This document shows, piece by piece, positions 55,828 through 64,000 of a stretch of DNA of 64,000 nucleotides (its first letter is position 1; each line of letters starts with the position of its first letter). Source of the DNA: Coccinella septempunctata. Its lineage: Eukaryota > Arthropoda > Insecta > Coleoptera > Coccinellidae. Made by a program: the position numbers and the translations under genes. Where the stretch lies: the NCBI RefSeq assembly GCF_907165205.1, contig NC_058191.1:16432501-16496500 (forward strand), read 5' to 3'. The notes below the pieces were generated by a model. That model saw only the letters and a program-made list of their open reading frames with translations, did not search any database and was not told the DNA's origin.

Positions 55828-56160
55828 TGTTTAACCTTTACACTTTAGATTTCTTCTGATAGTGGTACCGACATTAGCGAAGTTGACGGAAATTTGACGG
55901 GCGATTGGTTGGTAAATTATTGCTAAGGACTTGAAATTGCAAGTTTCCTGCGAAATCTCGAGGAATTTAGAATTTTTTATTTGTAACAATTATTGGGTTC
56001 ATCATTGCATCGTATTTCGGACGAATGCGATATGGAAAATAGGCCGATATTTCATTTTTGACGGACCGAAACTATTCTTCCCAGACTTGTGGAAGTCGCT
56101 CCTGTCAAGGTTCCCGGATATTCTTATCATAAGTTATTATTTCGAAATTTGAGTCTCCTT
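55828..56160 (-). promoter_or_regulatory. H1 pseudogene 2 upstream region with CCAAT motif
   Basis: Upstream block shared with pseudogene 1 and the composite repeats. CCAAT (ATTGG at 55904-55908 on +, in CGATTGGTTGG) lies about 77 bases before the ATG. No TATA box is visible. In all composite copies this motif is CGAATGGTTGG, so the CCAAT is lost there. Confidence 0.5.
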
Positions 56161-56606
56161 GATCGAACAATTCATGATGAATAGAACTTTTTCTTTTATT
56201 GATTGACCATCAGAATTCGTACACAATTTTTGAACTGAGATATACGTTTTCAGTTTCATTCAATTCGATAATTCAAATAGGAATTGAGATTTCAGTGGTC
56301 AATTCGGCAAAGTGTGAAATCAATTTCACAAAAATTGTTGGATCAATTCGAGCCAAATCTTGAAACTGTAGATAGTTTTCGAATTGAGATGCATAAGTTG
56401 AATTTCAGTTCGTTGCTTCTGACAGAAAGGGAGATCGGAGGTCGATTCGATTGATTTTGATATCAATTCCTAAGAATCTGTTGGATCTATTCGATCCAAA
56501 TCTCGAAACTTTACTAATTTTTGAATTGAGATATACGTGTTGAGTTTCAGTTCGATAGTTCAGATAGGAATTGAGATTTCTGTGGTCAATTCGGCAAAGT
56601 GTAATA
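56161..56606 (+). repeat. Satellite-like monomers left of the RTE-like element
   Basis: Boundary motif and about three divergent forward monomers, including the GTTGCTTCTGACAGAAAGGG variant shared with 26075-26110. It ends at CAAAGTGTAATAT. Confidence 0.9.
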
Positions 56607-56926
56607 TTGGGGTGTAAGGGGAAAGGATGCGTTTTATAGCCTCTCCACTCAAATGCCAACCTCACCTACTCGCGGTGCACCCTTTTCTTACGAACGAGGC
56701 TCTGGCGACCGAACATGAGCGGTATAACTCTGTTTTCCACAATTACGTAGCCTAAACATTGGCTTGAGCAGGAAATGGCTCTCTGCGTTGCTCAAGTAAC
56801 GTCTCAGACCTTGTCATCTGGATACCTGTGCCACAGGATAATCTAGTCGTAGCCGCAACCAAAGTTGCACTGACAGCGTTACCAGTGCAGCTTTTGAACA
56901 CCTCCTAACGCAGCTCCTACAAAAAG
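56607..56926 (+). other. RTE-like element 5' region
   Basis: No ORF. GC content is higher than the satellite, with GGGGTGTAAGGGGAAAGGATG at its start. It contains no recognisable tandem repeats or TATA box. It probably holds the internal promoter, by analogy only. Confidence 0.6.
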
Positions 56927-59900
56927 ATGGATCAGTCGAACAGGACAAAATTCGTATCCGGAGGTAAAATACCCTCCCATTCGGATCTCCGGGGAAGGGT
57001 GCCTGAGCGAGTGAATCATCGAACAAACACCAATGAAAAGCACATAGCTTTTGCAGCATGGAACGTCAGAACCTTGCTAGACAACCCCAAGGCCGACCGA
57101 CCAGAGAGGCGTACTGCCCTAATCGATAAGGAACTGCAACGAACATCCATTACAATAGTTGCTTTAAGCGAAACACGCTTTTCGGACGAAGGCAGCTTGG
57201 TAGAACAAGCGTATACTTTTTTCTGGAAAGGCTTGCCGGAAGGCGAAATCAGACAACATGGCGTAGGCTTTGCCATTAGAAACGACCTGGCCCCCAAACT
57301 TACCGAAAATCCAGTTGGTATCTCAGAACGTTTAATGACCCTACATTTTCCTGCAGCGAATAACACGTTTGTTAACATCATTGCAGTATACGCACCCACT
57401 TTGAACTCCTCTGACAACTTAAAGGACACTTTTTACGAAACACTCGTTGCTACATTAAGTAAAATCCCAAAACGGGAACGAATTATTCCCTTGGAGACTT
57501 CAACGCTAGAATGGGCAGAGGTCAAGACTCAGAACTATGGCCGGGAATAATAGGGAAACACGGCACAGACAGCATCAATTCGAATATAGAACGTCTGCTG
57601 GCTCTTTGTGCAGAACACAATCTGTGTATAACGAACACCTTTTTATTACGAGACCCAATTCAAGGGGGACCTGGCGCCACCCGCGCTCAGGGCATTGGCA
57701 TACCCTCGACTATGTGATCGTGAGAAGGAAAGATCTGAAAGAGGTGTTGGTCACTAAACCCAGAGCAGATCTGGAGTGCTGGACTGATCATAGGCTGGTA
57801 ATCTCGAGAATGAAAATCTCAATGCGCCCAAAATACCAACGCAAGCCGAAGTATCTAAGAGGGCGCCTTCAAATATCCAAACTACAAAACCCTTCTACAA
57901 AGGACAGATTCACAGCTGCCGTCAAAGATAGCCTAACACCACCGGATTATAACGACGACATTGAGACTCATTGGCTCCGTTTCAAGTCATCCCTCACACA
58001 ATACAGCGAAAGAAATACTGGGCACAGAACGCTCCCGAAAATCCCCAGACTGGTTTGCCGACAGCGAAACTCATATCGCACCCCTTTTGGACGCAAAACA
58101 CAAAGCGATGAAAACCGCAATTAACAAGCCTGGCGATGTTGCAGCCCAAATAGGTTTCATAAAGATAAAACGCGAGGTCCGTCAAGAAATAAGAAAAATC
58201 AAGGACAGCTGGTGGAAAGAAAAAGCTAGGGAAATACAAGCTTACGCCGATAACCATGACTACAGGCGTTTTTTCGAAGCTATTAAAACTGTTTACGGTC
58301 CAAGCAGAAAAGCTAGCTTTCCTATAAGAGATGCTCATGGTGCTATTCTAACTGATGATAGAAAAATTCTCGAAAGATGGAAGAAGCATTACTCACAGGT
58401 CTTGAATCAAAATAACGACTCGTATTTATCCATTTTAGACCTGCTTCCCGCGTATAGTCCGATGACATCGCTTGATGACGAAATTTCAATGTCGGAAATC
58501 ATAAGCGCGATTAAAAATATGAAAAATGATAAGTCACCTGGTCTAGACGGCATTCTGGCGGAGATATTCAAAGCCTTGGATGAGGACATTGTCAATAGTC
58601 TCCTAATACTATTCCGCAAGATCTGGGAACAGGGAGATGTGCCACAAGACTTCAGAGACGCTTTAGTTATCAACCTCTATAAGAACAAAGGCGATACGTC
58701 GAATTGCAACAATTACAGGGGCATATCGTTGCTTAATGTGGCCGGTAAAATTCTCTCGAAGATTATGGCTAATCGTCTGGTTCCACTTTTAGAGAAGCTT
58801 TTACCTGAATCCCAGTGCGGCTTTCGACCAAATCGAGGTACGGTGGACCTAATTTTTACACTGCGACAGCTACAAGAAAAGGCCCGTGAACAACAATCAA
58901 GGATTTATACAGCCTTCATCGATTTAAGCAAGGCATTCGACTCGGTGAATCGGAGAGCGCTCTGGAAAATCATGGCACGTCTAGGAGTACCCGAAAAATT
59001 CCTAGCAGTGTGTAAAAGCCTTCATACCAACAACACCGCTAGAATACAGCATAATGGCTCTACAACCGACCATTTCTCAACCAACTCTGGAATAAAACAA
59101 GGCTGCGTATTAGCGCCTTTGCTGTTCAATATTTTCGCCATAGCTGTATCGATAATTGCTGACATGAGCATGCCCGTAAGAGGTGTTGGGATAAGATTCA
59201 GATTTGATGGAGGCCTGTTCAACCTGAAGCGCCTCAGAGCAAAAACCCGTACCAAGTTCATCACGGAACTTCAATATGCAGACGACTGTTCACTCATCGC
59301 TAGCAGCTCAGAGGATCTACAGATAATGATGGACACCTATAAACATATATACGAAGCTTTAGGCCTTAGACTCAATATTGACAAGACCAAAATCCTGGTA
59401 AGTCCGCCAGAAAGCCTTCAAACGGATATCAGCCTGGACAATGAAACTCTAGAACAGGTCGAGCAGTTCAAATACTTGGGAAGCTTCATAAATACTAGGG
59501 CTAACCTTGACACGGAAATACACAACCGTATCAATTCGGCATCACGGGCATTCTGGAAGCTGAAGGACAGAGTGTTCCAAAATCACGACCTCAATCTGAA
59601 GACCAAGACAGCTGTTTACAGAGCAGTGGTCCTCCCAACGCTACTTTACGGAAGCGAAAGCTGGACTCCCTACAGGCGACATATTAAACAGCTTGAACAG
59701 ACGCAGCAACGTCATCTAAGACAGATAATGCACATCAGATGGTTCCACAAAGTTGCGAATGCAGAAGTCTTGCAGCGCGCGAGTTGTACTACAATTGGGA
59801 CTCAAGTAACGAGGGCCCGACTCAGATGGAGCGGCCACATTCTGAGGATGCAAGACACAAGACTCCCCAAAATAGCTCTATACGGCGAACTCACTGAGGG

Positions 59901-60165
59901 AGCTCGGAAACCAGGAGGCCAGTATAAGCGGTTTAAGGATACACTACATCAATCCCTAAAATCAGTTAATGCTAATCATAACTGGGAACAACTAGCGTTA
60001 GACAGGTCACAGTGGAGGTCTTTGGTCCACAGTTACAATGGAGAATCGAGAAGGATATAGCGGCGGCCAGATCTGGTTGGAGACTATCCATGCCCTGAGT
60101 GTGGAAGGATCTGCAGGTCACGGTTGGGTCTCTTTAGTCATAGGAGGGCACACAGTCGCAACTAG
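56927..60165 (+). pseudogene. RTE-like endonuclease-reverse transcriptase with C-terminal zinc finger, degraded
   Basis: Starts MDQSNRTKFVSGGK. Endonuclease: AAWNVRTLLD, ALSETRFSDEG, IIAVYAPT, GDFNARMG (frame 2), HPRSGHWHTLDYVIVRRK and WTDHRLV (frame 3). Frameshifts occur near 57490 (1-base loss before GDFN), near 57665 and near 58010-58030. From there the frame is open: DKSPGLDGILAEIFK, NYRGISLLNVAGKI, SQCGFRPNRGTVD, FIDLSKAFDSVNR, GIKQGCVLAPLLFN, LQYADDCSL, FKYLGSFIN and RARLRWSGHILRM. A TAG at 60058-60060 follows ESRRI, but the same frame continues to YPCPECGRICRSRLGLFSHR, RAHSRN and a stop at 60163-60165: a C2H2 finger (C-x2-C-x12-H-x3-H). The intact protein was about 1080 residues. Confidence 0.9.
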
Positions 60166-60259
60166 CACTAAGAAGTAACAAGTCTGTTCGAATTTTTTTT
60201 TTTCTTTTTTTTTGTCTTCTTCTTTTTGTAGATTTATTCCCGGTAACGGGATACAGCAG

Positions 60260-60340
60260 TGTTGAATTTCAGTTCGATAGTTGAGATAGGAATTGAGATT
60301 TCAGTGGTCAATTCGGCAAAGTATGATATGAATGAATATT
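60260..60340 (+). repeat. Partial satellite monomer right of the RTE-like element
   Basis: GTTGAATTTCAGTTCGATAG through GGCAAAGTATGATATGAATG, about half a monomer, then unrelated DNA (60341-60387) in which nothing is recognised. Confidence 0.88.
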
Positions 60341-60387
60341 TAACAGGGTACTAACAAACCGTTGTTTACTGTTTGATTAACGTGTGA

Positions 60388-60909
60388 CATTTTAAGGATG
60401 ATACGTTATTCAATGGGCCGACCGTCAGGGTTCAGAGAGCCGACCCTACCGTCCGGACCGCCTTCTCCCGCAGGAATATTGGGTCGACTCTCAGTCTGTC
60501 GGCAGACTGGGAGGTGCCAGATAGAAGGAGAGAGGCCGGGACCAACACGGAACCGCCAGCCACCAGGACCGTGGGAACCTGTGGACTTCATGTCTACCTG
60601 GGGTTAGGCCCCCACAGTTGCTGGCGGTGTGGCAATGAAGGCCACCGCAGGAAGGACTACCGAGGGGCAAGGACGAAGTTCTGTTCCAGGTACGGCCGTG
60701 TGGAGGTCCTTTCCAGGGTGTGTTGCGTTAGAGATAGGGGACCAGGGACCGCCAGAACTGCCTCAGGGCCGACCGCAACTCCAGGGATCAGGACAGAGGC
60801 CATACTGCCGGACCTCCGACTGAGGCCCGCCGTACCGCTAACACCGTCAGAACCGTCGCCGCCCACACCGTTACCGCCCCCACCGAAGAAGAAGGTGAAA
60901 ATGGATTAG
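60388..60909 (+). pseudogene. Gag-like zinc-knuckle ORF, longest copy (copy 12)
   Basis: An open frame of about 173 codons from just after a TGA (60385-60387) to a TAG-type stop near 60909. Unlike the other copies it extends ~60 codons upstream of the knuckles (DDTLFNGPTVRVQRADP, STLSLSADWEVPDRRREAG, TNTEPPATRTVGTCGL). Two knuckle cysteines are lost: DC to DY in the first motif and CSRC to CSRY in the second. No ATG in frame. The extra N-terminal sequence shows the composite-repeat version is truncated. The source is likely a retroelement gag; the family is not recognised. Confidence 0.75.
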
Positions 60910-61003
60910 AATTACCGAAAAAAAATTACCGATTAATAAAATGATACCGTTCCGAAAAATATCTTTTATTGCACCAACCTAAATGGTGGATGCGCTAACC
61001 GGA
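60910..61003 (-). repeat. Composite-repeat shoulder fragment
   Basis: GAATTACCGAAAAAAAATTACC, AAAATGATACCGTTCCG, AATATCTTTTATTGCACC and GATGCGCTAACCGGA are the shoulder next to the gag-like fragment in composite units, here without the satellite part. Confidence 0.85.
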
Positions 61004-61155
61004 ATTTCAATGTTTCCACCGTCAAAGTACCGTCAAATAGATCACAATACCAGAAAATAATTCCGAGTTCAATAAACCCGCAACTTTGGTTTGTTCACAG
61101 GCTGCCACCGCAAATACTCCTACACCGATAAACCCAGGAGGGTTAGAAGAAGACT
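61004..61155. other. Unassigned short interval
   Basis: Non-repetitive within this window. Contains ACCGTCAAAGTACCGTCAAA, a 12-base direct repeat. No ORF or element recognised. Confidence 0.4.
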
Positions 61156-61890
61156 AATACTGATAAGGCAGATGCATTGGCGGACTCGATCGAAAGAGAA
61201 TCGAGAATAAATTACAGGATAGACGACGATAATGAAGATTTGGAAGAAAATGATGAATTACCAGCGGCTGCTGAAATAGACAAGCCAAGATCGCCAAATG
61301 AAATCAGGGAGATAATTAGAAGTTTGAAGAAGAGGAAAGCTCCCGGAAGCGATAAAACAACGAATGTTATGTTAAGGGAATTACCTAGAAAATGTATAGC
61401 CGCTCTAACAAATATCCCGAATGAAATCATGAGGACAGAACACTACCCAGAAAAATGGAAAACAGCGGAAGTCAAAGTATTCAATAAACCATTTAATGAG
61501 AAGAAGTTCCCACAAATCTACAGACCGATAAGTCTACTGTCGGCGTTAGGAAAAGTAGTAGAAAGGATTATCGCCACGAGGCTAAATGAGGAAACCGAAA
61601 ATCTGAAACTGATACCGCCAGAACTGTTCGGATTCAGAAGAGAGCATTCAACAGAGCAACAATTATTAAGGCTCACAGAGTACATTACAGAGGGATTCCA
61701 AAATAAACAAGCCACAGGTCTTGTTTTACTAGACGTCGCCAGAGCTTTCGACAGAGTATGGCATGAAGGATTAATGTTTAAGATGAGAAGTGCTGGATAT
61801 TCGATCAAAATATGCAAGTTGATCCGGAATTATCCCCAAAATAGAAGATTTTACGTGAAAGTGGAAGGAGAATGCTCCACAACAAGAGAT
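61156..61890 (+). pseudogene. Third Jockey-like LINE, reverse transcriptase fragment
   Basis: About 240 open codons from TDKADALADSIERESRINYR through IDDDNEDLEEND, KRKAPGSDKTTNVMLRELP, RPISLLSALGKVVERIIA, LFGFRREHSTEQQ, DVARAFDRVWHEG and RFYVKVEGECSTTRD. It resembles LINE-2 but has consistent differences (PRSPNEIREII, NEKKFPQIY), so it is a separate family or subfamily. The RT is cut before the YADD motif at about 61890, and the upstream part is also missing. A matching piece lies at 42400-42506. Confidence 0.9.
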
Positions 61891-62125
61891 TCAAGCCGGG
61901 TCCAGACTATGTAACAAAACAGGATATATAGCAAAGTTATATAACTTGTTAGAGAAATTCAAGTGAAAAAGTTATATAACACAATGTTATACAACATTTT
62001 TCTTGCTATATAGCAAATTTTATGTTATCCGTTGGGTGTCGGTAAAGATCAAAAAAGTAATATAACTTTGTTATAAAACACGCCGCAACTTGTCCACACT
62101 TGTGTTATTAAACATTTACTGCAGC
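61891..62125. repeat. AT-rich interval with inverted GTTATATAAC motifs
   Basis: The palindromic word GTTATATAAC occurs near 61938 and 61971, and TATATAGCAAA occurs twice (61928, 62011). ACAAAGTTATATTACTT is present as the reverse complement near 62056-62074, pairing with GCAAAGTTATATAACTT at 61933. It may be a small inverted-repeat element between two LINE fragments. No ORF. Confidence 0.45.
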
Positions 62126-62611
62126 GCCCAAAACAAGTGCTCTTTTCCATACAGATGCGTCAAATGTTTGGGCAATCATTGCACAAAAGATTGCGAACTT
62201 ACCAGAAAAGGTGAGGAGAGAAACGCCACATGCGTTCTGTGCGGTGAAGAAGGCCATCCAGCAAGCTACAAAGGATGTAGCGAATTCAAATTAGTTACAA
62301 GGAAGAGGAAAACAGGCCAGAAATCGGCTCAGCAGAGCACGATTCCTCTAAAAGTCCAGGAGAAAAAGAAGCCCACCCCCTCCAAAGTAGACGACAAGAA
62401 AAAAGAAGTACCCAAACCAGTACAGAAGAAGGAGACACCGAAAATGCCCCAAGCTAAACCTACGATCAACAAAACAAAAGAAAACAGAAAAGTCTCTGAA
62501 TCCGCCGACGATTTAGACACTTTTACTGAAAAAATTTTCAACAAAATCATGTTGAAAATTGAAAGAGAGATGGAGAAAAAACTCCAAGGAATGTTCAGTG
62601 AACTGAAATAA
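62126..62611 (+). pseudogene. LINE-2 copy d ORF1, C-terminal part
   Basis: The end of knuckle 1 (QNKC), CVKCLGNHCTKDC and CVLCGEEGHPASYKGC, a Lys/Pro-rich region (QEKKKPTPSKVDDKKKEVPK) and the complete C-terminal helix ending GMFSELK. No stop inside. It lacks the N-terminus by truncation. It shows the native C-terminus that is broken in copy b. Confidence 0.9.
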
Positions 62612-64000
62612 TGGAACATACAACTAGGAAAAATTCCCTTAAAATAGTCTCCTGGTACATAAACGGGGTCAGAACTCGAAAACCCGAGATAGAAGAAATA
62701 ATATCAGAGAGAAAACCTGATATTATAGCCTTACAGGAAACAAGAATACAACCAAATACGCGATTGAATATCATGAATTTTGAGATATATAGATTTGACA
62801 GAATCGCAAACACTGGGGGAGGTGTTGCCTTACTGGTTAGACGAGATCTGAAACACTATTTTAAAGGAAGATCTGACGAGTCACAAATAGAAACAGTGAC
62901 GATTGTAGCTGAAATAACAAGACGACAAAGAGTCGAAGTCACATCGGCATATAAAAGACCCCCAAATAACCTATTGGAAGAAGAAATCAACAACCTACTA
63001 GATGGAACAAACCCGAAAATCTGCATCGGAGATTTTAATTGCAAATCTCCAGAATGGAACAGCAGGATGGAAAACAGAAATGGCAGAAAACTGAAAGATC
63101 TCGCTGAAAAACATGAAGCTATCGTTATTGGACCTGAAGAACCAACGTACCTAGCATTCGGAAATGGATTACCAGATATAATTGATATCGCAATTATGAA
63201 AAATATCACTAGAGAATTCTCGATAGAGACCTTGTGGGTCGGAACCTCTAACCACAACCCCATCGAATTAACAATAGGAGATGGGCCAAGAAGAGAACTA
63301 ATGCAAACAAGAGAATACACCGATTGGATGAAATATAGCCATCTGAAACAATCGGAGGTAACAGAAATACCGACAATCAACACACCGGAAGACCTAGAAA
63401 GAGCAGTTGATAAACTAGAATAGAATATAATAGATATAATAGCCTACAAAAAGAGCACAAAGAAAATAACGAGACCAGCACCGATACATCCACACGGTGA
63501 TACACCCAGAGAAATCAAAGATCTCATCAGGGAAAATCGGAGACTAAGAAAAACATACAGGCTCAACAAAACAGATATAAATAAGAGAAATCTAAACCGA
63601 CACAGCCAAGTTCTAAAAAATGCCCTGAAGGACATGAGAACAAATAGATGGAACAAAGGAGTTCAAGAACTAAATACTATCGATCATTCTGCATGGAAAA
63701 TGCAAAAATGTATGAGAAGAGAAAAGACTAAAATACCACCTCTCCACGGAGAAAGAGGAATGGCATATACGAATATCGATAAAGCAGAAGCACTGGCGGA
63801 CTCGATAGAAAGAGAATCGAGAATAAATTACAGACCTGATGACGATAATGACGAGCTGGAAGATCTTGTAGAGAACAACGAAGAAGAAATGGACGAACCA
63901 CCAGTAGACGACAAAATAGAAGAACCAACTTCTCCATTTGAAATAAAAGAGATAATCAGAAGCTTGAAAAATAGAAAAGCTCCCGGAAGTGATAAAATAA
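62611..64000 (+). pseudogene. LINE-2 copy d ORF2, partial, one nonsense codon
   Basis: Endonuclease motifs SWYINGVRTRK (Asn of WNING changed to Tyr), LQETRIQPN, SAYKRPP, GDFNCKSPEW and SNHNPIELT. An extra codon occurs at ITRRQRVEV. TAG at 63421-63423 (KLEK to KLE-stop) ends the first part. A 6-base insertion (ATAATA) follows, but the frame is kept and is open to the window edge (DRPAPIHPHGDTPRE-type linker, NYRPDDDNDELED, RKAPGSDKI). The RT core lies outside the window. Confidence 0.92.

Larger units (their letters stand above)
56607..60259 (+). mobile_element. RTE-like non-LTR retrotransposon
   Basis: A 5' region of about 320 bases (56607-56926), one long coding region (56927-60165) and a short pyrimidine-rich 3' end (TTTTTTTTTTCTTTTTTTTT, TTATTCCCGGTAACGGG). 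A single ORF with APE endonuclease and RT, no gag ORF and no poly(A) tail fits RTE-like elements. The RT wording differs strongly from the Jockey elements (FIDLSKAFDSVNR, GIKQGCVLAPLLFN, QYADDCSL). The exact clade is not settled. It is inserted in satellite. Confidence 0.85.
62126..64000 (+). mobile_element. LINE-2 copy d, 5'-truncated, runs off the window
   Basis: Begins inside the first ORF1 knuckle (AQNKC) and continues through ORF1, the TAATG overlap and about half of ORF2 to base 64000. Very close to copies b and c. Confidence 0.93.

Noticed and set aside
61004..61155. Possible gene or tRNA in the short unassigned interval
   Set aside because: No cloverleaf, A/B box pair or ORF could be seen.

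Overview
The window looks like repeat-rich heterochromatin from an insect. The evidence is Jockey-type non-LTR retrotransposons (two ORFs, the Jockey arrangement of zinc knuckles, an APE endonuclease and a YADD reverse transcriptase), an animal linker histone H1 with a replication-dependent histone stem-loop, and AT-rich tandem satellite DNA. The order or species cannot be fixed from the sequence alone. I see no intact single-copy cellular gene, no tRNA or rRNA, and nothing prokaryotic.

Three kinds of DNA make up almost everything. (1) A ~145-bp satellite: head-to-tail on the + strand at 1-4307, 20969-21818, 32405-33826 and 53629-54860, and on the - strand at 26105-30700, 31207-32404 and 44198-47050. 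It occurs as two main monomer types (A and B) with patchy higher-order copies. (2) A composite repeat of about 1.38 kb, in which satellite monomers are fused to a GC-rich gag-like zinc-knuckle fragment and to the upstream region plus first ~17 codons of a histone H1 gene. The knuckle piece occurs 12 times (11.4, 14.3, 15.6, 16.8, 22.7, 24.1, 33.9, 34.6, 37.0, 48.5, 52.6 and 60.4 kb). Two longer H1 pseudogenes (24.8-25.5 and 55.2-55.8 kb) look like the source of the H1 part. (3) Retrotransposons nested in these repeats: LINE-A at 4447-9247 (full length, 12-bp target duplication) and 37477-42356 (a chimera); LINE-2 at 12374-13257, 17260-20968, 49110-52257 and 62126 to the end; fragments of a third Jockey-like family at 42.4 and 61.2 kb; and an RTE-like element at 56607-60259 with a C-terminal zinc finger. 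A 1069-bp non-autonomous hAT-like element with an 8-bp target duplication lies at 35341-36409.

Layout: satellite (1-4.3 kb); LINE-A nested in another LINE's ORF1 (4.3-10.3); composite repeats arranged as an inverted repeat around a captured ORF1 fragment, itself split by LINE-2 (10.3-17.3); LINE-2 (17.3-21.0); satellite and a unique TATA-containing piece (21.0-22.2); composite repeats and H1 pseudogene 1 (22.2-25.8); long reverse satellite (26.1-32.4); forward satellite, composites and the hAT-like element (32.4-37.5); chimeric LINE-A (37.5-42.4); a palindromic satellite block whose right part duplicates 29.7-34.5 kb (42.5-49.1); LINE-2 (49.1-52.3); composite, satellite and H1 pseudogene 2 (52.3-56.6); RTE-like LINE (56.6-60.3); gag-like ORF, LINE fragments and LINE-2 running off the edge (60.3-64.0).

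The most unusual point is the composite repeat: a histone H1 5' end joined to a retroelement zinc-knuckle piece and amplified with the satellite. It appears to be a target for LINE insertion, since two different LINE families end at the same position just upstream of the H1-derived start codon. Nothing here forms a working pathway. The content is a record of satellite amplification, inversion, duplication and nested transposition.
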